64,000 nt of DNA from Arenicola marina (Eukaryota; Annelida; Polychaeta; Arenicolidae). Each line of letters starts with the position of its first letter. Position 1 is the first letter of the stretch. Shown one piece after another: positions 60,201 through 64,000 of this stretch. The notes beneath the pieces are model-generated. The model worked only from the letters and a program-made list of their open reading frames with translations, ran no database searches and had not been told where the DNA came from. Position numbers and translations under genes: made by a program. Location of the stretch: NCBI GenBank assembly GCA_964019135.1, contig OZ025260.1:25104254-25168253 (forward strand), written 5' to 3'.

Positions 60201-61618
60201 ACGGTGGATTCTCCGGCTCGGGTGTCGTGATTCGGCCGTTCATCTTGATCAAGTCGATCCCACACAAAAAACAGAGAGAAGAAAACAGAAACACTTTTGA
60301 CATAACTTTTGCCTGTCTTCCTGGTTGGTAATAATATCCCCGTGTTAGTGGCCCTCCCACCAGGTCCATTATCCCCGGGTTTGCTTGCGGCTGATTGATT
60401 TGCTTACTGAGTGCTTGTGATAAAAGATAAGGCGAGAGTTTTGTTTTCTCTGGAATTATCGGCTGTGAATACGGGCCGGCATCCCATGCTCACCCCATCG
60501 TAGTTTTGTAGGATCGTAGTTTTGTGCCATTCCCACAACGTTAACGACGTATGAACGTTAGATATTTAAACCGCTGGCATTAGATGTGCGGAATAGGTTC
60601 GGTGCGAGGTTAAAAACAAGCAGTCACGCTCACTGGCCATTTGTGTGAGCAATAACTTCCCAGCAACGGGAATGTAGATTAGATTAGATTTTATTATTTA
60701 TGGTTCTTCTTCTGAGCTGGCGGATGAGCAACTCTCGGGGCTAAATTGTTTCAATCAGCCAAATTAACAGCTCACTGTTGTCTTTATACATTAATGGGAT
60801 AAGCTAATGGATTAATCTAACAATGGATACATAGACCCATCCGGCAGACAACATATCAGTGAAACAGCCCTTTCCCGCTACCAGCCCTACCAGCCCTACC
60901 AGCCCTTCCAGCCCTAGTTCGCCTCCACCAGACCCAGCCGTCCTCCCCCTTTCTCCTCATCCCCCCCCACCCTCCTCGTCCAGCTCCCCCTCCCGCTCCC
61001 TCGGCCCCTGTCACCCCGACCAATGTAATAACCCCTGATCGATATGTGGGGGTGCGGGGGTCAGGTTGCCGAGGGTGACATTCCCTGCCTGTTCCATAGG
61101 ATACGTGAGTTCGGTTTTCTCTGGACTGTAAATACCGGCCGGAAACCCATGCGTAGCAATAGAATTCGGACAAACTACGCAGCATCGTATTCCAACGTTT
61201 TTGCAAGTGTACTGCAAGTGTGGACAAGTGCGCGAATTGACTTTCGTTTTCTTTCCGGCGATTGTTCCGATCATAATATAACCACTGGGGTGAACATAGT
61301 GAAAGTAACACCGTCCTTGTGAAAATATCTTCTACAGTAATGCAACCTGTTTTTATTGAGTCAGGATCGATTGAAAGAGTGATTGTATTCTCGCGTCTGA
61401 TCATTTTTTAGTACTCCCCTCGGCCATATTGATATTGTTATAAAAGTTACTAAGATTAACTTCAAGTGCAGAGAGCTCCAACTTTGAAGAAATGATCGCT
61501 TGTGCCGAGGGAGAACCCAGCTTGGTGCGGAGCGGAGGAATCCGTATAACAAAAAAGGGGAAACCTCAACTCGTGACGTCAATGCAGGTAACTTTAGAGC
61601 TGTTCGTGATTATATTGA

Positions 61619-61891
61619 TTGGTTGGTTGGTTGGTTGGTTATTCAGGACGCTTTAACCATTTTTGGTCATATCGCGTCACTGGGAGAAGGAAGGGAGAGT
61701 GGAGCCATGCCCCTGGGGGTAACCCCCTACTCTTTACGAAGAAAGACATGGGATCTTTATCCTGCGACCACAGAGACATGGCCACAGCAGGGCTCGAACC
61801 ACCGATCTACGTGCCGTTAGGCTCTCAGGTGGCCAGAGCACTCAATGCGAGCGCTCTAGCCCACTGAGCTATCGCGCCAACCCCCATGAAT
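61619..61891 (-). mobile_element. tRNA-derived SINE, family S1, full-length with target duplication
   Basis: On the minus strand it starts GGCGCGATAGCTCAGTGGGC with a good A box and has the B box GGTTCGAGCCC about 75 bases on. A 150-bp body follows, then a (CCAA)n tail. ATATTGA flanks both ends (61612-61618 and 61892-61898). The copy at 8915-9157 belongs to the same family. Confidence 0.9.
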
Positions 61892-61898
61892 ATATTGA

Positions 61899-62645
61899 AA
61901 ATGATAATCGCTTTAACTTCTTCTTACTCAAACACTATAGTTTCGTCTACTGCATGGGAGATGCATCACATTGTTGGAACATATTAGGTGTTAATACCTC
62001 GAACTGCTTTATATTAGATGCAACATGAAGTATGTAGGCGTTGCCTGTTTGCCAATTGTGTAAAAGTGATTTCGGTGCATTGTCCGTACCCCCTCCCGAT
62101 CCTAGGAGCATTTTCAGTTTGTTATCAAAACAAAGTAACGCGTATTCCACCCTCTTTGGGAAGAGATAACGTTTGTGTTCTTCAATCCGTATATTAGAAA
62201 TGTCACATAGTTTTATCAGAGCCCAAGCTAAACTGTTCAGTTGCGATTCCAGTGGGTGAAGCCCCCCCCCCCCCACCCCCCGCAGACGAGAAGAAGTAAT
62301 CGTAAACATACGGGGCGCGCATCAGACAGCCTACTTTTAAAATATGTCAGCCCAATCTGTATTCCAGAAAGGTTCGTGTATTCAAACGCGTGTGAAATTG
62401 TCGAAAACTATGTTAGAATATGCATGACAAACTTTGCATAATGTACTTTGCCAGTTGTATGACCATGACGACTGAACTGGGTCAATCAACCTCTGGGACA
62501 ATGAACCGGGGTCAATTAGGGAGCTAAGAACAGGATTAATTGGTCTTTTAGATATTGGTATTATTAGTTAAGGTTACGCATCACATCAGTAGTCATCAGA
62601 AAGCATCTGGCGTTGTTTAATGCAAGTGGAACTTTCTTTGCGTTA
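61899..62645. other. Unique DNA
   Basis: One C tract near 62262. The overlapping 120-codon minus frame (61947-62309) is unrecognised. Confidence 0.5.
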
Positions 62646-63550
62646 CTGGAGGGTTAAGCCCTCGTTAGACCAGACGTGTTAGCCCTCGTTAGACCTGACG
62701 TGTAACCCTTCATCAAAGCTGACGTGTAAACCCTCGTTAGACCTGACGTGTAAGCCAAGGTTAGACATGACGCGAAAGCCCTCGTTAGACCAGACGTCTT
62801 AGCCTTCGTTAGATCTGACGTGTAAGCCATCGTTAGACCTGACGTGTAAGCCTTCGTTAGACCTGACGTGTAAGCCTTCGTTAGACCTGACGTGTAAGCC
62901 TTCGGTAGACCTGACGTGTAAGCCATCGTTAGACCTGACGTGTAAGCCTTCGTTAGACCTGACGTGTAAGCCTTCGGTAGACCTGACGTGTAAGCCTTCG
63001 GTAGACCTGACGTGTAAGCCTTCGGTAGACCTGACGTGTAAGCCTTCGGTAGACCTGACGTGTAAGCCATGGTTAGACCTGACGTGTAAGCCTTCGGTAG
63101 ACCTGACGTGTAAGCCTTCGGTAGACCTGACGTGTAAGCCTTCGGTAGACCTGACGTGTAAGCCATGGTTAGACATGACGTGAAAGCCCTCGTTAGACCT
63201 GACGTGTAACCTTTCATCAAACCTGACGCGAAAGCCTTCGTTAGACCTCATGTGTAAGCCCTTGTTAGACCTGACGTGTAAGCCCTCGTTCGACTTGACG
63301 TGTAAGCCCTCGTTCGACTTGACGTGTAAGCCCTCGTTAGACTTGACGTGTAAGCCCTCGTTAGACTTGACGTGTAAGCCCTCGTTAGACCTGACGTGTA
63401 AGCCCTCGTTAGACCTGACGTGTAAGCTTTCGTTAGACCTGACGTGTAAGCCCTCGTTAGACCTGACGTGTAAGCCATGGTTAGACCTGACGTTTAAGCC
63501 CTCCTTACACCTGACGTGTTAGCCCTCGTTAGACCTGAAGTGTAAGCCAT
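62646..63550. repeat. 24-bp tandem repeat, about 37 copies
   Basis: Unit CGTTAGACCTGACGTGTAAG plus CCTT. Variants CGGTAG and CATGGTTAG recur in the middle third and alternate in a regular order, indicating block duplication. Eight codons per unit give open frames (AYTSGLTK on the minus strand), which I treat as artefacts. Confidence 0.95.
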
Positions 63551-64000
63551 CGTAAGGCGTTTGTAAGCGTCTCAACGAATATTCTATTAAATTCCCGCTC
63601 TTTTGCCTAATGATTTTGAATCAAGGGTCATTGGCGTTTATATCATTGTAATATGGGGGAGGGTGGGGGGTCGCGAATCTCCAAGAATTAGGGAAAGCAA
63701 TATCGAATCTCCAAGATGAGGCCATTTTTTAGCTGGGAAACCCACCTCAATGATGATATCGCGAATATCGAGGAATTCGCATAACGGATATAACGGATTC
63801 CTATACGGATCGCCGTATATATAAACAAAGAGTCTTCGCATTGAACCAGGAATTGTACCCCCCCCCCCTCTCTATAATGTCACTTTAAAGACATGAGTAA
63901 GAGCGTAAATCATGTCTTTTCCACGATAAACAATGATTTGCCTTCTGGCTGTTACGTGACGGCAACAGAAAAGTACATTAGCGAAACAAAACAACAGACG
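63551..64000. other. Right end of window, no recognised gene
   Basis: A C tract lies near 63861. CGAATCTCCAAGA occurs twice (63675 and 63704), and related sequence is found near 39570, suggesting a faint dispersed repeat. Confidence 0.4.

Larger units (their letters stand above)
59259..61611. other. Mostly unassigned DNA with G-rich stretches
   Basis: Contains the G-rich repeats listed separately and a CCTGGGTTTCGAACCC tRNA-T-arm-like sequence at 59279. A pair of related segments (TTTTCTCTGGA...GGCCGG...CCCATGC) lies at about 60440-60490 and 61113-61152. The 182-codon minus frame at 60856-61404 is driven by a C-rich tract at 60880-61010. No gene recognised. Confidence 0.4.

Noticed and set aside
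60856-61404. 182-codon minus-strand gene
   Set aside because: Half of it is a low-complexity C-rich tract translated as Gly/Arg/Ala; the rest has no recognisable domain.
61800-61885. Functional tRNA gene
   Set aside because: A and B boxes are present, but the acceptor and anticodon stems do not pair and the sequence continues into a SINE body with a CCAA tail.

Overview
This 64 kb window is animal nuclear DNA. The one gene I can support has short spliced exons with GT-AG borders. tRNA-derived SINEs, MITEs and a PIF/Harbinger transposon are scattered around it, and G:C homopolymer tracts are frequent. The gene family, the density of minisatellites and a possible CTCF motif suit an invertebrate deuterostome. 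A lancelet (Branchiostoma) is my first guess and a hemichordate or echinoderm is possible, but the sequence alone does not settle this.

Roughly 40 percent of the window is tandem repeat. From left to right the main arrays are: 32-bp units (1-2888), 27-bp (4345-4540), 38/39-bp (11663-22670, the largest), 20-bp (22772-22912), 44-bp with a cAMP-response-element palindrome in nearly every unit (23559-25811), 20-bp (25925-26175), 21-bp (27618-28145), 54-bp (35970-36345), 27-bp (42945-43395), 20-bp (44905-45515), 41-bp (46309-46492), 29-bp (48008-48870), 34-bp (50771-57050), 16-bp (58287-59258) and 24-bp (62646-63550). The very long open frames in the window, up to about 2,160 codons, lie in these arrays. 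They arise because the units carry no stop codon, and I do not treat them as genes.

The clear gene is on the minus strand at 8105-5573. Six exons encode a signal peptide followed by a NIDO (nidogen-like) domain, which points to a secreted or cell-surface matrix-type protein. The 3' part was not found. A possible stray relative of its fourth exon lies at 40579-40468.

Between the arrays lie dispersed repeats. R1 (about 310 bp, four copies) and R2 (about 250-310 bp, five copies) are both G/C-tract-rich. There are three SINE-like families, a hairpin MITE of Tc1/mariner type (57411-57646) and a decayed PIF/Harbinger element with TAA target duplications (28158-28884). Two larger duplications stand out. 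A block at about 3560-5060 recurs at about 25880-27115, and a different embedded minisatellite has expanded in each copy. A block of about 2 kb is in direct tandem at 31493-33509 and 33510-35765.

No rRNA gene, intact tRNA gene or CRISPR array was seen. Most unique DNA between the repeats shows no recognisable coding content.
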